Position numbers and translations under genes: made by a program | From: Zeugodacus cucurbitae | Lineage: Eukaryota > Arthropoda > Insecta > Diptera > Tephritidae | DNA length: 64,000 nucleotides | NCBI RefSeq assembly: GCF_028554725.1 | Contig: NC_071670.1 | Location: 19,348,001 to 19,412,000, forward strand | Reading direction: 5' to 3' | Shown: piece by piece, positions 1-11,639 of the stretch | Layout: every line of letters begins with the position of its first letter | Numbering within the stretch: position 1 is the first letter of the stretch | Notes under the pieces: generated by a model | Databases searched by the model: none | Seen by the model: only the letters and a program-made list of their open reading frames with translations | What the model was told of the DNA's origin: nothing

Positions 1-635
1 ATAGGTTCCAATATAAAAATTTACTGCAAACCCAAATGTTACCCCACGCTATCCAAAAAATGCCGCCTGATTTGCAGTTCCAACATGATAATGACCCCAA
101 ATACACGTCAAAAGTTGTGAAGGATTGGCTTTTGGAAGAACAAGTTTGTGTTATGAGATGGCCCGCCCAGTCTCCTGATATAAACCCGGTTGAAAACTTA
201 TGGGAAACAGTCAACAGGCAGATTAATAAGGAACAGGTCCGCGGTAATAAAAACAAGCTATTTGATGCCCTGAAACAAGCCTGGAATGGAATAATTGATG
301 CATATATTACTAATTTAATTTCATCTATGCCCAAAATATGTGCTGCAATCATTAAAAGTAATGGCTACCCAATAAAATATTAATTTAAAACGAATTTATT
401 TTCATATTCAGCTAAAGTCCAATGAGTTATGTCGCGAGAATTTTTTACTTTTTTCCCTTCTGTTATAGGTTATAAATTATACATAAAAGTTGAAAAATAA
501 AATTGAATTGTTTCTTAATATAGAATATGCGATCTATCTTTTGCAAAAAAATATTCTTCTAATGCATCCATGTAAAAAGTTATGACAGAATATGTCTGAG
601 ACTCGATTTAGTCCAATGAGTTTTGTCCGACACTG
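1..635 (+). mobile_element. Tc1-like DNA transposon, 3' part, cut by window edge
   Basis: The left 635 bases are the 3' portion of a Tc1/mariner-superfamily element. They hold the C-terminal half of a transposase (reading frame open to the left edge), then about 230 bp of noncoding sequence and a terminus ending in CACTG followed by TA (636-637), the usual Tc1 target. The motif GTCCAATGAGTT occurs at 417 and again at 611, in direct orientation. Two transposase-binding direct repeats about 195 bp apart inside one terminal region is the IR/DR arrangement known from several Tc1 families. The element lies in the intron of the insulin-like gene on the minus strand. The left terminus is outside the window, so completeness cannot be judged. 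Confidence 0.85.
3..383 (+). CDS. Tc1-like transposase, C-terminal part (partial at 5')
   Basis: The frame is open from base 3 to a stop at 381-383, so this continues a longer protein from the left. It carries the second catalytic aspartate in QHDNDPKYTSK and the third acidic residue in SPDINPVENLWE, with 34 residues between them (DD34E). This is the cut-and-paste transposase catalytic core of the Tc1 group. The rest, about 60 residues after NPVENLWE, is the usual C-terminal helix region. No frameshift or stop is visible in this part. Whether the N-terminal DNA-binding half is intact cannot be seen. Confidence 0.85.
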   Translation, partial: RFQYKNLLQTQMLPHAIQKMPPDLQFQHDNDPKYTSKVVKDWLLEEQVCVMRWPAQSPDINPVENLWETVNRQINKEQVRGNKNKLFDALKQAWNGIIDAYITNLISSMPKICAAIIKSNGYPIKY

Positions 636-656
636 TATGTGTGTCTGTATACTTAC
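636..656 (-). other. Start of insulin-like gene intron, interrupted by Tc1
   Basis: Donor GTAAGTAT begins at 656 on the minus strand. Only about 20 bp of original intron remain before the TA target (636-637) of the Tc1-like insertion. Confidence 0.75.
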
Positions 657-885
657 GAAACTTTCGAGACAGTGAGTAGTAGCGACCGCCGCAAATGAGA
701 CGAATGGCATCTGAGAGATTAGTACTACAGTAGCGTTTGAACTCGACATCATTACTGCCACCGGCAAGCAGGGGTATAGCTTCTGTACAGTGCGGCGTTA
801 GTGTCACACAAAGTACAAAACTGATAACGACCAAACTAAAGCATATCAGGTTAGGAAAATTTACGGTGTGTTGAGGAAACATCAT
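657..885 (-). CDS. Insulin-like peptide, first coding exon (signal peptide and B chain)
   Basis: The exon starts at the ATG at 885-883 (a second ATG follows directly) and codes for 76 residues plus one base. Residues ~10-35 are a hydrophobic signal peptide. Residues 52-67 form an insulin B chain: YCSTNLSDAIRLICGG has exactly 11 residues between the cysteines, followed by a GRYY aromatic pair as in the receptor-binding end of insulins. The exon ends with TTTC before GTAAGTAT, a strong donor that splits codon 77 after its first base. A phase-1 intron between B and A chains is the conserved insulin-superfamily position. A TTATTTTCTTACAG acceptor lies directly before the ATG, so a 5' noncoding exon exists upstream. 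The A-chain exon should lie left of the window. The product is a secreted hormone; which Ilp it is cannot be told from one exon. Confidence 0.8.
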
Positions 886-1354
886 CTGTAAGAAAATAAC
901 ATAAGCATGAACTTATTGCAATATTTTTTTGTTTGAGTCTCAAAACATAACTAGTCTGAGATAAAGCGGAATATACATAGGCTATATATGTATATTATGT
1001 AAGCATAATAACCAAAAAATGTTTTCCTCAAAAGAAACATTATAATCAATTTAATGGAAGGTATATATTCATACATATTCCGAACTCGGGGTGATCAAGG
1101 CTGGAAAAGCGTATATATATCCTCTGCCATCCGAATGTCAACCTCAACTACGCTCGGTGTCCCCTATTTTGTTAGCAAACGACCTCTGTAGCTCTGGCGA
1201 CCGATATCTCGATTCGGATGCTGATAACAATTCGATCTTAAATCCTTCTTATCAACGAAACTACATATGGCCCTTTGCTTTCCCGCCGGAGCCATAGATT
1301 ATACATATACATACATACATATTTATTTATTGCTCGAGAAAACAGTAAATGAAA
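886..1354 (-). promoter_or_regulatory. Presumed 5' intron and promoter region of the insulin-like gene
   Basis: Reading the minus strand, an acceptor (TTCTTACAG) ends at 886. Farther upstream there is a possible GTATGA donor near 1073 and a TATA-like run (ATATATATAC) around 1110-1122. These could mark a very short 5' noncoding exon with its promoter, but that is inference. The 68-codon plus-strand frame at 1091-1297 has no recognisable family and is probably chance. Confidence 0.3.
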
Positions 1355-2219
1355 ACAAGTAAGGAAAGGCTAATTTCTATCTATATTGGTTCCTTATGAA
1401 TATATTATAAAGTGAAGAATAAGATGTAATTCAAAATTGAGTTATATGGGAAGTTTTCGTTGTTGTGAACCGATTTCATCCATTTTCACGTGTCATCATG
1501 GTGTCAAGAAAACATTATATACCGAATTTATACCCATAAGTGGGCGATGCTACGGCCATTTCTCATTTTGTAAAAAAATCTGAGTGCAGCTTCTTTCTGA
1601 TATTTCTTTTGTAAAATTTAGTGTTTCTGACGTCTTTCGTTAGTGAGTTAACGCACTTTTAGTAATTTTCAACCTAACCTTTGCATGGGAGGAGGGCGTG
1701 GTTATTATCCGATTTAAACTATTATCATGGTGTATGGTGGGGTATGCAAGGGAACAGACTTCAGAAAGTTTGGTTTATATAGCTTTATTGGTTTGCGAGA
1801 TATATACAAACAACCTATTTAGGGGCGGGGGCACGCCCAGTTCCCCCAAAAAATTACATCAAAATATGGCCCTTATTAGGACGATCCTTTGTACCTTTAA
1901 GAACTTTATTTATGGCTAAGTTATGACACTTTATGTGTTTTCGGTTTTCGCCATTTTGTGGGCGTGGCATTGGTCCGTTTGACTCCTCTCACGGTTCCAA
2001 GGAACATGTGTCCCAAGTTTCGTCAAGATATCTCAATTTTTACTACAAGCTATCCGTTGCACGGACGGACGGACAGACAGACAAACATTCGAATTTTGAC
2101 TCTTCTCGTCACCCTGATATATAACCCTAAATCTAAACCGTTTAGTTTTATGACTTACAAACAACAGTTATGTGAACAAAACTATAATACTTTCAGCAAC
2201 TTTTGGTGCGAGAGTATAA
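1355..2219 (+). repeat. ACAAGTAAGG repeat family, copy A (internally deleted)
   Basis: It starts with ACAAGTAAGGAAAGGC and ends with TGCGAGAGTATAA. The body has the family marks: GGGCGTGG blocks, a block translating as 'LVMTLYVF..FAILWAW', and a GGACGGACGGACAGACAGAC run near the 3' end. The usual TTCGG...CCGAA hairpin after the start is missing in this copy. Confidence 0.8.
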
Positions 2220-2519
2220 AAAAAATTATAAATATATGGTTAAGCCCGAGATCTTGAAGTATGTGTATATTATGTTTCCTATGGCGGACTGCAATCAGGT
2301 CGAGACCATTTGTTGGCTGTGGAATCGACCACGTAGCAAAGATATTTGATTTTTTATTCCTTTTACTTTGTCAAAATTGCCGCAACTGGCAAATGAGATG
2401 CAATGCACAGTTGAAAAATTTTAAGAACAAAAAAATTTTATTGGATGACTTCAATGAAAATATCCATTTGCTTTTTTAACGGGATTATAACTTAAGACAG
2501 TGATAAACTGTAATTTTGA
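2220..2519. other. No recognisable feature
   Basis: AT-rich sequence between a repeat and a LINE scrap. I see no gene or repeat signal that I can support. Confidence 0.4.
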
Positions 2520-2876
2520 TAGTAATTGTATACAAATTAACAACACCAATAATGTCAGCCTAGAAATCCAACTACTTTGGACTGAGGCAATTGAAATGTA
2601 AATTGCTCTCTCGGCGAACTAAAACCAAACTCTTCACGTCGCTCATCATTCCCGTATTGCTTTAAGAATAAGGAGAATACCGCAGACGATGGAACGATTA
2701 GCAGTATAAAGTTATAGACGATATAGACATATTTGACATATTTAGTTCAGCGCATAAAAAGACAGCGGCAATGCTGGCTAGGACATGTTGTCCGAATGGG
2801 CGAAAGCACTCCAGCTTTGAAAGTGTTCGATGCAGTATCCGCTGGAGGAAGCCGAGGAGAAGACCACAACTCTACA
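2520..2876 (+). mobile_element. RTE-like LINE fragment, 3' part with deletions
   Basis: Broken pieces match the C-terminal region of the large LINE copy at 34823-37870: the NNVSLEIQ stretch, the YRRRWN stretch, 'RLRWLGHVVRM' and 'ALKVFDAV..GGSRG'. Many deletions and stops; a dead copy. Confidence 0.75.
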
Positions 2877-3530
2877 TAAGTATAGGCAACATTGTACATA
2901 CCGGCTTCTAATTCTTGTTATTTAAATTTTTTTGACCAGCGATTTTTTTCAATTATGTAGACTTATGTGTTGTGCAAGTTTACAGGTTTCGCGAAAAAAG
3001 TTATACTAAAGTGGCTATACAAAAAGTGTTCAAAAACATAAAAATAATTGTTTTATTTTAAAACAAAGTGAACTATATAAATGAATATAGATAAGAGAGT
3101 TTAAAAAAAATAGTCATGATAAAAGCGTTTAGGTTATTTATAATAATTTAATTGTCGCCTATAGGCAACACCCTGTAACTAATAAACCAGGATACAAAGG
3201 ACTTTGAAATTTTTATCACTTCATATTTGACTTAAGACTAATATATATCTGTACTAAAAAAGTGTTAGCTCCGCCCATTTTAATTCGGGCATGAGAGGGT
3301 TACGTGTCTCTTAATAATTTTTTACATTGCTGAGTATTGTCAAAAGGAAAACATATACCTATTTTTATAATGCTTTTTCCCATATTTATTGTTATTAATA
3401 AGTATTTTTATTATTCATAAGAAATAAATGTGACTTTCATTCAAAAAGAAAAAAATTAGAACGAAGTACTTGAGAAAAAGTTTGATAAGTACATCGAGGC
3501 ACTTAAGCGGAATTCATTTAAGTGCTTTTA
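2877..3530. other. Noncoding AT-rich stretch
   Basis: No open frame with a recognisable product and no clear repeat boundary. Probably intergenic or intronic. Confidence 0.4.
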
Positions 3531-3590
3531 CCGCTTAAGTGTCTCAAAAGTCTTGCATGTTAAGAAGGAGCACATAAGCGGGGATTACTG
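3531..3590 (-). repeat. Tiny Tigger-type inverted-repeat element, truncated
   Basis: The sequence from CCGCTTAAGTGTCTCAAAAG to GCGGGGATTACTG, followed by TA, is a reverse-complement relative of the complete 69-bp element at 34510-34578. The left terminus is lost. Confidence 0.65.
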
Positions 3591-6500
3591 TATTTTGCTC
3601 TCAAACGCGCTTTATAAGATAAAGAGACAAAACTGCCGTAATCTATATTTCCTAGTACAACTTAAGACACATTCAAATTTATAGAACAGATAAGATATAT
3701 AGATAATTCCGACAGCCAAATTACTAAAGATATCCAGAAGATAGATGTGACCTATAAGTATATGGATATTCAAAATCTAAACAGATTTTTGGTGTTTACC
3801 TTTAATATGGACGATCTGTACTGTAGACAAATTTGAGACTACGCTCGCTCTCTTCGTTGAAGGACAAATCTTGTATACAAGTTCATATGTGTATTATATT
3901 GCATCAGCGGGTACTTGGGTTTCACACATAATGCTTGTTGTTCTCAATGCCGTCAACAATAAAACGCCTACATTGGTACACATAAATTGGCACAGGAGGT
4001 AGATAACCTCTTGATTCCTTGTAGAATGCATTTTTTAATTGTCAGATATGTTACATATGAATACTACGAGCACTCAATATATCGATATACAAATTTAAAT
4101 ACTCATATGTGTATGTACGTATGTATATCGTTTCAACGCGGTAGACGATAATTTATTGAAAATAAATATAAGCAATTTCATATAATTGTTTTTAATTCCA
4201 TGCATGTGTATTAAAATAAATTTCAATGTTTAAAAATAAACATTTATGTGTATATTTCCATATATACACACATACAAATGTTTACAAATAACTTTGTTGG
4301 AGCTGACTCAATGCATTTCTTATCATTTGGGACATGGATTTGTTGTTGTCGCCGCTACTCTTGGCTTTGTAATTAAACTTATTGTTGTTTACATTTCATT
4401 GGTTGACTTCAAAGGCGTTGGCGTAGCGTTCTCACTTGAGTTAAGTTTTTTGCTTAAAAAAAGTAACTAATCTATTTTAATAAAGCCACGAGCACTTACA
4501 ACAAACAAAAAAACACTACAACAATATAAAATATAAAAAACAAGAGACTATGGCCGCCCAATGGGGAAATCGGAACCCAACAGCAGCAAACAAATGTATG
4601 AGTAAATAAGTAATTATTGCCTGCAAAAATTTGCGAATTTGACGACGCAAGCCCACAAGCATGTATACTAAGCACAATAATACAATAACCGAGAGGACGC
4701 CAGTGTGCGCCTTGCTTGCGCTTTCGTAGAAATCCGTACTTAGTACATACATATAAGAATGCAATTAAGCACTTAAGAGAATAAAATACAAACTATAATA
4801 AATAATACTGACTGCATACCAAGCAATTACTACAAGTATACGGGTATATATGTATGTACATATATATAGCATAGCTCGTATTTAGAATTTATATTTGGAT
4901 CGGTGGTATTGCATTACCCCACATGTGCTTGAGCTTCTAAACAGAGATAAGCTTGACTTAATTCATTCATTTAAATTGAAATAGTGATCCGAATAGATTA
5001 AAATCTTTATATTCAAAGTGTGTTTGTGTCAAAAATTATGATTGACAGTTATTATGAAGGCGCCTTCTTATATCATTAACTCTAGGCGGGTTATAGTACT
5101 ATATTGTATGTATATTTGTACACAGTTATGTTCACAAGAACAGTAGTTTCAGTCGGTACGTGCTATAATAATAGACATTGATCTATTTTCAAAATACGTG
5201 ATTTCTGATCATGTATTTCAGCTTAATATAACGGTATAAGATATTAAGATGTTTTCGGATTTATTTGTGGTAACTGTAATATCTCATGACAGCCCGAAAC
5301 TTGATCAGCTGGTCGAACAATGTGGCCGATTTGATAACGCCTTTACTTTATTGCAAGCATAATGACATTTTCTTTAAATTTTTTTTTTCATTCTCCTTCG
5401 GCGTCCAACTGAAGTCTATATTTTATTAAATAAAATGTTGACGACGCATCATATACTACATATATGTATATGTGTGTTCATTGTTTTTAAGAAAGTAGTC
5501 GATTTGTTACTCTAAACTTGTAAAGTAAAAATTCCGTACAACTACCAAAAACCTAAAGGTCACAGGTCAGGAGAGTATTGTCAAAAATACGATAACACAC
5601 TTCGGGTAAAAGCAGTCGCAAAAGTCGCAGTCAAATGTTATATGTTCCAGATTTCTTTACATATTGCTTTGTTAGATTGATGGAGATCATATAGAATGAG
5701 AATTATCTGATTGAGATCATATAGAATGAGAATTATCATTTGTGTTCTTACCTGCCAGACCATTATCCAGGAAAATATTTTCGGGTATATTGCAAGAAAT
5801 TTGCAAAATTTAACGAGTCGGGGCATAAGTAGTGCTGATTAGACTATTTTAATTTTAGTGTAAAGTCAGTTATGGGTTTAAGACAGATGATGAATGCAAT
5901 ACAAGATTTATAAATTAAACCATAATTGTGTAGGTCTACTGAAATATAGTCTCCACTGTAATGGTTTTGGCTACTGAATCATGATTTCATATTACGATAG
6001 GCTATTTAACCTGTTTGAAATATTTGACAGCATTGCTCAAATTTATGCAAGAATTCAAGAAACGAAACATAAGGACAATGAAGAATTACGTTCATTGAAA
6101 TTTAAAATCGTGATATTTGGTAAATTTGAATCAATTAATTTGTACGCTTGTCGAGAAATTACTGATTTTCTGTGTCTTAATGTATCTATTGCTCAAGTTG
6201 ATTGTTATTGGCAATTTTAAAGAATCCAAATAATTATGTTCTATCAACTTACAAGTAAGCGCCGTTTAACACAATTATTAGAAATACAAATAACAGTTTA
6301 ATAATATGTATACATCAATACAAATTTTAAAGTCTGTAAAAAAAGTATTTCGTACCAAAAATCATGAAGCGAAGCAAAAAATTCGTTTGAAAAATACTAT
6401 TTCATCAAGTTTTTAAAGAACAACGATTTTTTGGACATTAATTTACGTAAATTATTCTATTGGAAACATTCGTAACATAATTTAATATATTATAGATCGA

Positions 6501-7780
6501 ATCTAGAAAGCTCACAATATACAGTTCGCACTTGGTCTTGGGCAGTAGCCTGATTTTGACATTTTTGGATACTATAATAATGGTTGAAAGTAATAGATAA
6601 TATGCAACAAAGGCCACAGTCGACTGAGTAGACTTACGTAATGTATTTGTTTTTTCAATTTATTACTCAAGAATGTTAAAGTAAAATTGCACACAGTTAT
6701 AATTATTATTTCATTGTAATCGAGCAACTTAGATTTTTTTAACTGTTTACTTTTGGCCGATTGCGACTGTGGGAATTAAATATTACTCATACGTCACGTT
6801 GAACTCAAATAGTAAAAGAGTGCCTTTCTTCATGACTTTAATAATACGTTGGAGATGTAATCAATACATTTAATGAAAAAATTAAAATCTTATTATATCC
6901 CTGACTTTTTATTTTCGGAAATGAACCGCCGAAAGTACTAAGCGGTTGGACATTTTTAATAAAATCTTAAATAAACAAACAAGAAGCTTAGCAGTAAGCA
7001 ACTCTGCATTCTTTTAAATTCAAAGTAATTTGTGTTTTCTTCCAGCAGCATTATTAAACCTAATTTGTATTTAAAGTGGACATATTAGATTTCATAAACC
7101 CAACTAAATAACCAATTATCTAGTTCTTTCAACTCATGGCATTGGCCGTAAAGTGAATGCGCGAAAAGACATTGACATTAATTTAAACGAGGTCGTCAAT
7201 GTACCACAAAAAAAGAAATTTGCCCAATTTTTTGTTTGATTTTTTGACTTTCACTAAAATGTCAATGCGTTTTCAAGAACAACCAAATAAAGCACTTCAA
7301 TTCGAAATAAAAAAGGGCCTGCCATAAATGTTTTAGAAATACCTAATGTCTTATATACATTTATACTTACTTTGTATGTTTGTTGTTGTCTGTCCGCTAC
7401 GTATATGAGTACTTAAGCGATTTCTAAACATTATATGCTTATAGACACAAATAAACAAACTGACCGCTTCCGCGTCGACTACACCAGACTTTGCCGAAAT
7501 TTGCTGCAGTTGGGTTATCTATGTTTTCTAGATGATCACGTAAGTGGCAGTTCCGTTTCAACGCTTAAATGTTAAGTTTCGCTTCTTTTCAGCGAAATAA
7601 CCTTTTCAGGAACTTTTACTGTTTGAGATAACTGTGTTACGATATTAGCCGAATTTATATTTTAGTTAAACGCGTAATTGAAGATCACAAGTTGCACATC
7701 ACTAGCAATTTAAATTATGTATAAAATTTATTTTTTACGTTTTTGCAGATAACTTTTTAAAGAATTTTTTTGTTATTATT
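3591..7780. other. Long noncoding AT-rich region
   Basis: About 4.2 kb with only short unrelated open frames (for example 4516-4764 minus, a hydrophobic frame, and 5981-6220 plus). None shows a known domain or convincing splice partners. A tandem pair of GATTGAGATCATATAGAATG-like units lies near 5675-5735. Likely intergenic or intronic. Confidence 0.4.
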
Positions 7781-8560
7781 TTTTTTTTTTGACGATTACT
7801 TATTTGACTAATAATAACAGCACCGTACAATCCAATGCTTTATTTATGTTTATTTATTGGCGTTTGCGGTGTTGTGGTGCGCGCTTCGCACTGTTTCGGT
7901 GTGAGCTCAACATCGCTCTGGTCCAAGCGTTCGTGCGCGAGGTGCTTTGGAGTCTTCTAGTCGTCCGCAGTGTTGACTATTTTTTCATTGCACTGCTACC
8001 GCTGTTTGTTATTAAGCTTGTTGTTTTTGTTGTCTTGAAACTGTGTCCACTTACAATTGAATCTATGCTCAATTGCAGGGAATATTGTTGTTTGCTGCTG
8101 TTGCTGTTGATTTTTTTCACCTTTTTTGTTTGTTAGTCAGTTAGTTGTGCGCTGTGTGTTGGTGTCAGTGTTTAACACGCGAGTGACTATTTTTGGACCT
8201 GTTTTGCCAACCACACAGTCCAAAATAATAGCCGTGCCACCTATCTTCAGCAAGCGTCCAGCAACCGCTAGCCACAAAGCGCGAATGAGCGTCGCTTCCA
8301 GTGCAATGCAATGCTTGTAGCTTGGAGTCCCACTGCCCGCCTATTCTGCTTGCCCAACCGTGTCAGTGCGCGACTTTGTCTTTCAATACCTTCTATGTAC
8401 GTAGTGATAAATGTAAGTGCAAGACAGCGGATTCCTTGGCGTATCTTGGAGCTGCTGTCAATGTTTGGGCTATTTTTAGCCTGATCTGTGCTATAGTTAG
8501 ACGCGATGTTTGAGCATTCACTTGCACCGCAGGTGGGTTTGACAACTCGATAACAAACAC
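7781..8560. promoter_or_regulatory. GC-richer island, possible promoter or 5' noncoding exon
   Basis: This stretch is much richer in G+C than its surroundings and has runs of TTG/CTG triplets, common in fly 5' leader regions. On the plus strand a TCAGTT initiator-like motif sits at 8137-8142, and a good donor context (AAATGTAAGTGC) lies near 8410. A 5' exon from about 8139 to 8411 would fit both. There is no supporting coding exon in the window, so this is only a candidate. Confidence 0.3.
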
Positions 8561-9380
8561 TACGGCTCGACAGAGAGTATCTGCTGTTGTTTATTTATTG
8601 TTGTTGTGTTATTACTGTGGTTTCCTATGTTATGTAGTTTTCACATTTGTTGCATTACCTACTTTGTGTACGAAGGCTAAACACTTGCTTATCTTTTTAT
8701 ATACAATGATAGATGTTTGACGCGAGTTACTAGATTAAATTTGCTTGTGGTTTGTTAGACAATTATTTTTTTGTTTTGTTTATGAGATAATTTATGCTGT
8801 TAAAATTGTATTACCATTTATTATAAATTTATTGTCACTTGAAAAGCACTAAATTTCTTAAGTATTTCACCAGCTTTAACCAAATAAATATTAGTTTCGA
8901 TTTTTATATTTGTTAATTAAATTTTTGTTTTTTGAAAAATAAAACTTGTTTATATAATCCTTTTATTAATTAATAATGATTTTTCTTGTATTTCTCAATT
9001 ATTTCTTAATATATGTTGCGCAGCGCGTGTTGTTCGTCGTTTCACAGCCAATTTGCAAAAGAGCCTCCTAAGAACTGAGTACCCGGGCACAGCGTCGTCG
9101 CTGTTAACGTTTCGTCGTGCTGCTGACTAATTATCATTTTAAAATATAATACAATAAACAGTGGACCGCAAACACGATAAGAATCAATCGGCTAATGCGG
9201 CGGCGTTACTGTTAGTTTTGCTCGGTGTTTCTTGTGCACTATCAATAAAGCGCTTATTATTGTTTGGACGCTTTGATCGGCGTGGAATTTCGGCTTTGCG
9301 TGTGCTACAATAGATAATGTAATCAAGTTTTGTTTGTCCACACTGTACGCATAATAGAAATTTTGAAAATATAATACCAA
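8561..9380. other. Noncoding region with a second GC-richer patch (9000-9170)
   Basis: Mostly AT-rich. The patch at about 9015-9130 contains several GTCGTCG runs and resembles a promoter-proximal segment, but shows no gene. Confidence 0.3.
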
Positions 9381-9419
9381 TAACACGGATGTGTTCACAA
9401 AATTACGGAAATTTTCGTT

Positions 9420-9644
9420 TTGTTTTTAATAAATACTCATTCCCACGTCTATGTCAATGCCAGCGCTTCTTGCAATCATCAAAACACTTCTCAAACTCGA
9501 TGTTTGGGATTGCTTTTGGCTCTTTCAGCGATTGCATATTCTTTATTTTTGGAAAAATATTCGCACGGAGTCATGCCTGGAGATTATGGAGGAGCATGGT
9601 TACAATGGTTTTTTTTTGGCTTAGAACTCGGATTTTTGACTTGA
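9420..9644 (+). CDS. Doubtful small membrane-protein frame
   Basis: A frame ending at the TGA at 9642-9644 codes for a hydrophobic helix (CLGLLLALSAIAYSLFL) followed by EKYSHGVMPGDYGG and AWLQWFFFGLELGFLT. It is open from a TTG at 9420 and has no ATG before the helix, so it would need an upstream exon. No good acceptor is obvious in the first 60 bases. The overlapping frame at 9389-9721 gives a less protein-like product. I do not recognise a family; it could be an exon, a relic or chance. Confidence 0.2.
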   Translation: MFLINTHSHVYVNASASCNHQNTSQTRCLGLLLALSAIAYSLFLEKYSHGVMPGDYGGAWLQWFFFGLELGFLT

Positions 9645-9721
9645 AATTCGATGAGTGGTCAAGACTTGAATTACTAAATAAATTGAAAGCGTTGTTATGT
9701 GATCGAAATACTGAGAAATAA

Positions 9722-10138
9722 TATTTCACAAACCAGATTGTATATATACCAATTCTTCTGAAGTTATAATTAATTTTCACGAGAATTACAATGTGGTTTA
9801 TAAAACAGGATTGTTTATTGCCTATGGCTTAGCAACAAACATTTAAAGCATAACGAAATCAACCCACGAACTTGTCTAATATTTGTAAGTCTTATATGTG
9901 AACATAGTCAATTGAAGTAAAGTTGTGTGTAATAAAGCTATATTAAAAGCAACAGAAAAATGCTATAACATTTGTAACCCATTTGGGTTGATAAGCGGCA
10001 CGTTTTGGCTGTAAACGGCAGCATGGTATTCTATAATTTTTTTTAAATTGTTTTCTTCTATCTCCGACTAATACCATACAAAATACTTAATCAGTAGTCT
10101 ATCGCCATAGAGAAAGCAACTGTAGACATTTGAAACAT
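9722..10138. other. Noncoding AT-rich stretch
   Basis: No supported feature before the next repeat copy. Confidence 0.4.
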
Positions 10139-11382
10139 AACAAGTAAGGAAAGGCTAAGTTCGGGTGCAACCGAACATTTTATACTCTCGCAATTTATTG
10201 AAGAAATTTATTAAGATAACGCACACATTTACCTATAAATTCGGCATAAAGTTTAATAGAATTACGAAAATCGTCATATATAGTGTATTAGGGCTGAGGT
10301 AATTCCTGAACCGAATTCATTCATTTTAACCAGCAAGGTACACTATATCTAAGACTATACACTCACTTAATTTGGCTAAGATATCTCACATATTAACCAA
10401 TACATATATGCAGATTAAAGCCCACCGTATTTTTGAAAAACCTATAATTAGGTATATGGGAGCTAGGAGATGTTATTACCCGATTTTAATAATTTTTGGA
10501 ACAGAGACTCACTATTAGAAGAAAATAATTTCCTCTGAATTACATTATTTTCGGTTAAAATTTACCCTTAGGCGCGGAGTTCAATATGTTCGATAACAGG
10601 GGCCTTGAAAAGTTATAGTCCGTTTTCGACAATTTTTTCACAAGTGAATTCAGAGATGATATGTACTATTTGTGTAAAGTTTTATTCAGCTATCTTCATT
10701 GGTTCCTTATGTATATATTATAAAGTTAAGGAATAAGATGGAATTCAAAATTGAGTTATAAGGAAAGTAGTTGAGGTTGTAAACCGATTTCATCCATTTT
10801 GTCCGTGTTATCAGAGTGCTAAGAAAATATTATATACCGAATTTCATTGAAATCTGTCGAGTAGTTCCTGAGATATGGTTTTTGACCCAAAAGTGGGAGA
10901 TGCTACGCCCATTTTCCATTTTGTAAAAAAAATCTGAGTGCAGCTTCCTTCTGCTGCCACGCCACTTCCTCAAAAAAATTACATCCCAATATGCCCCTTC
11001 CTAGTGCGATCCTTTATTCCAAATTTTACTGTTATAACTTTATTTATGGCTTAGTTATGACACTTTATGTGTATTTGGTTTTCGCCATTTTGTGGGCGTG
11101 GCAGTGGACCGATTTTGCTCATTTTCGAAAGCAGCCCTCTCACGGTCCCAAGGAACATGTGTTCCAAGTTAAGATATCTCATTTTTCACTCAAGTTATTG
11201 CTTGCACGGACGGACGGACGAACAGACGGACGGACAGACATCCAAATTTCAACTCCACTCGTCATCCTGATCATTTATATGTATATAACCCCATATCTAA
11301 CTCTTTTATTTCTTGGTGACGCAAACAACCGTTATGTGAACAAAACTATAATACTCTGTGCAACATGTTGCGAGAGTATAAA
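10139..11382 (+). repeat. ACAAGTAAGG repeat family, copy B (full length)
   Basis: About 1.24 kb with a complete left end (ACAAGTAAGGAAAGGC, then a TTCGG-GTGCAA-CCGAA hairpin, then TTTTATACTCTCGCAA) and a complete right end (TTGCGAGAGTATAA). TATACTCTCGCAA near the left end and TTGCGAGAGTATA at the right end are inverted repeats. It belongs to the sub-type whose left arm reads 'TTTATTAAGATAACGCAC'. Confidence 0.9.
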
Positions 11383-11639
11383 AACACACTACATGCAAAC
11401 AAAATCTGTGCGAAACCAACAAAACTTTTAAAACTCACTCTATCCCTCTTGGGATTCAAATATCATGTATTCACAATCTCTAAATTTTTGTCGAAATCAC
11501 ACTACAAGGACAGCGTCCCAATGCAAAACTAGCGGCGAAGACGATCTTAAAAGTTCTCAGTCTAAAAATGAACATTTTGGAAAAACTATGGTTTCTTTCT
11601 CAATATACTTAACGCTCAAACTTGTTCAATCCATCTTTA

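Noticed and set aside
534..767. 77-codon minus-strand frame overlapping the insulin-like exon
   Set aside because: It is an alternative frame of the same DNA with no signal peptide or domain, running into the Tc1 element.
7789..8136. 115-codon hydrophobic frame
   Set aside because: Composed largely of TTG/TTT runs with no domain or splice partner; more likely leader or promoter sequence.
11200..11245. GGACGGACGGACGAACAGAC run as telomere-like or regulatory microsatellite
   Set aside because: It recurs at a fixed place near the 3' end of each copy of the repeat family, so it is part of that element.
10991..11431. A 146-codon frame starting MPLPSAILYSKF, with near copies at 24289 (minus) and 24991, as a conserved protein
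   Set aside because: All lie at the same place in copies of the ACAAGTAAGG repeat. The similarity is explained by nucleotide identity, the frames run through the GGACGGAC repeat, and they break differently in each copy.
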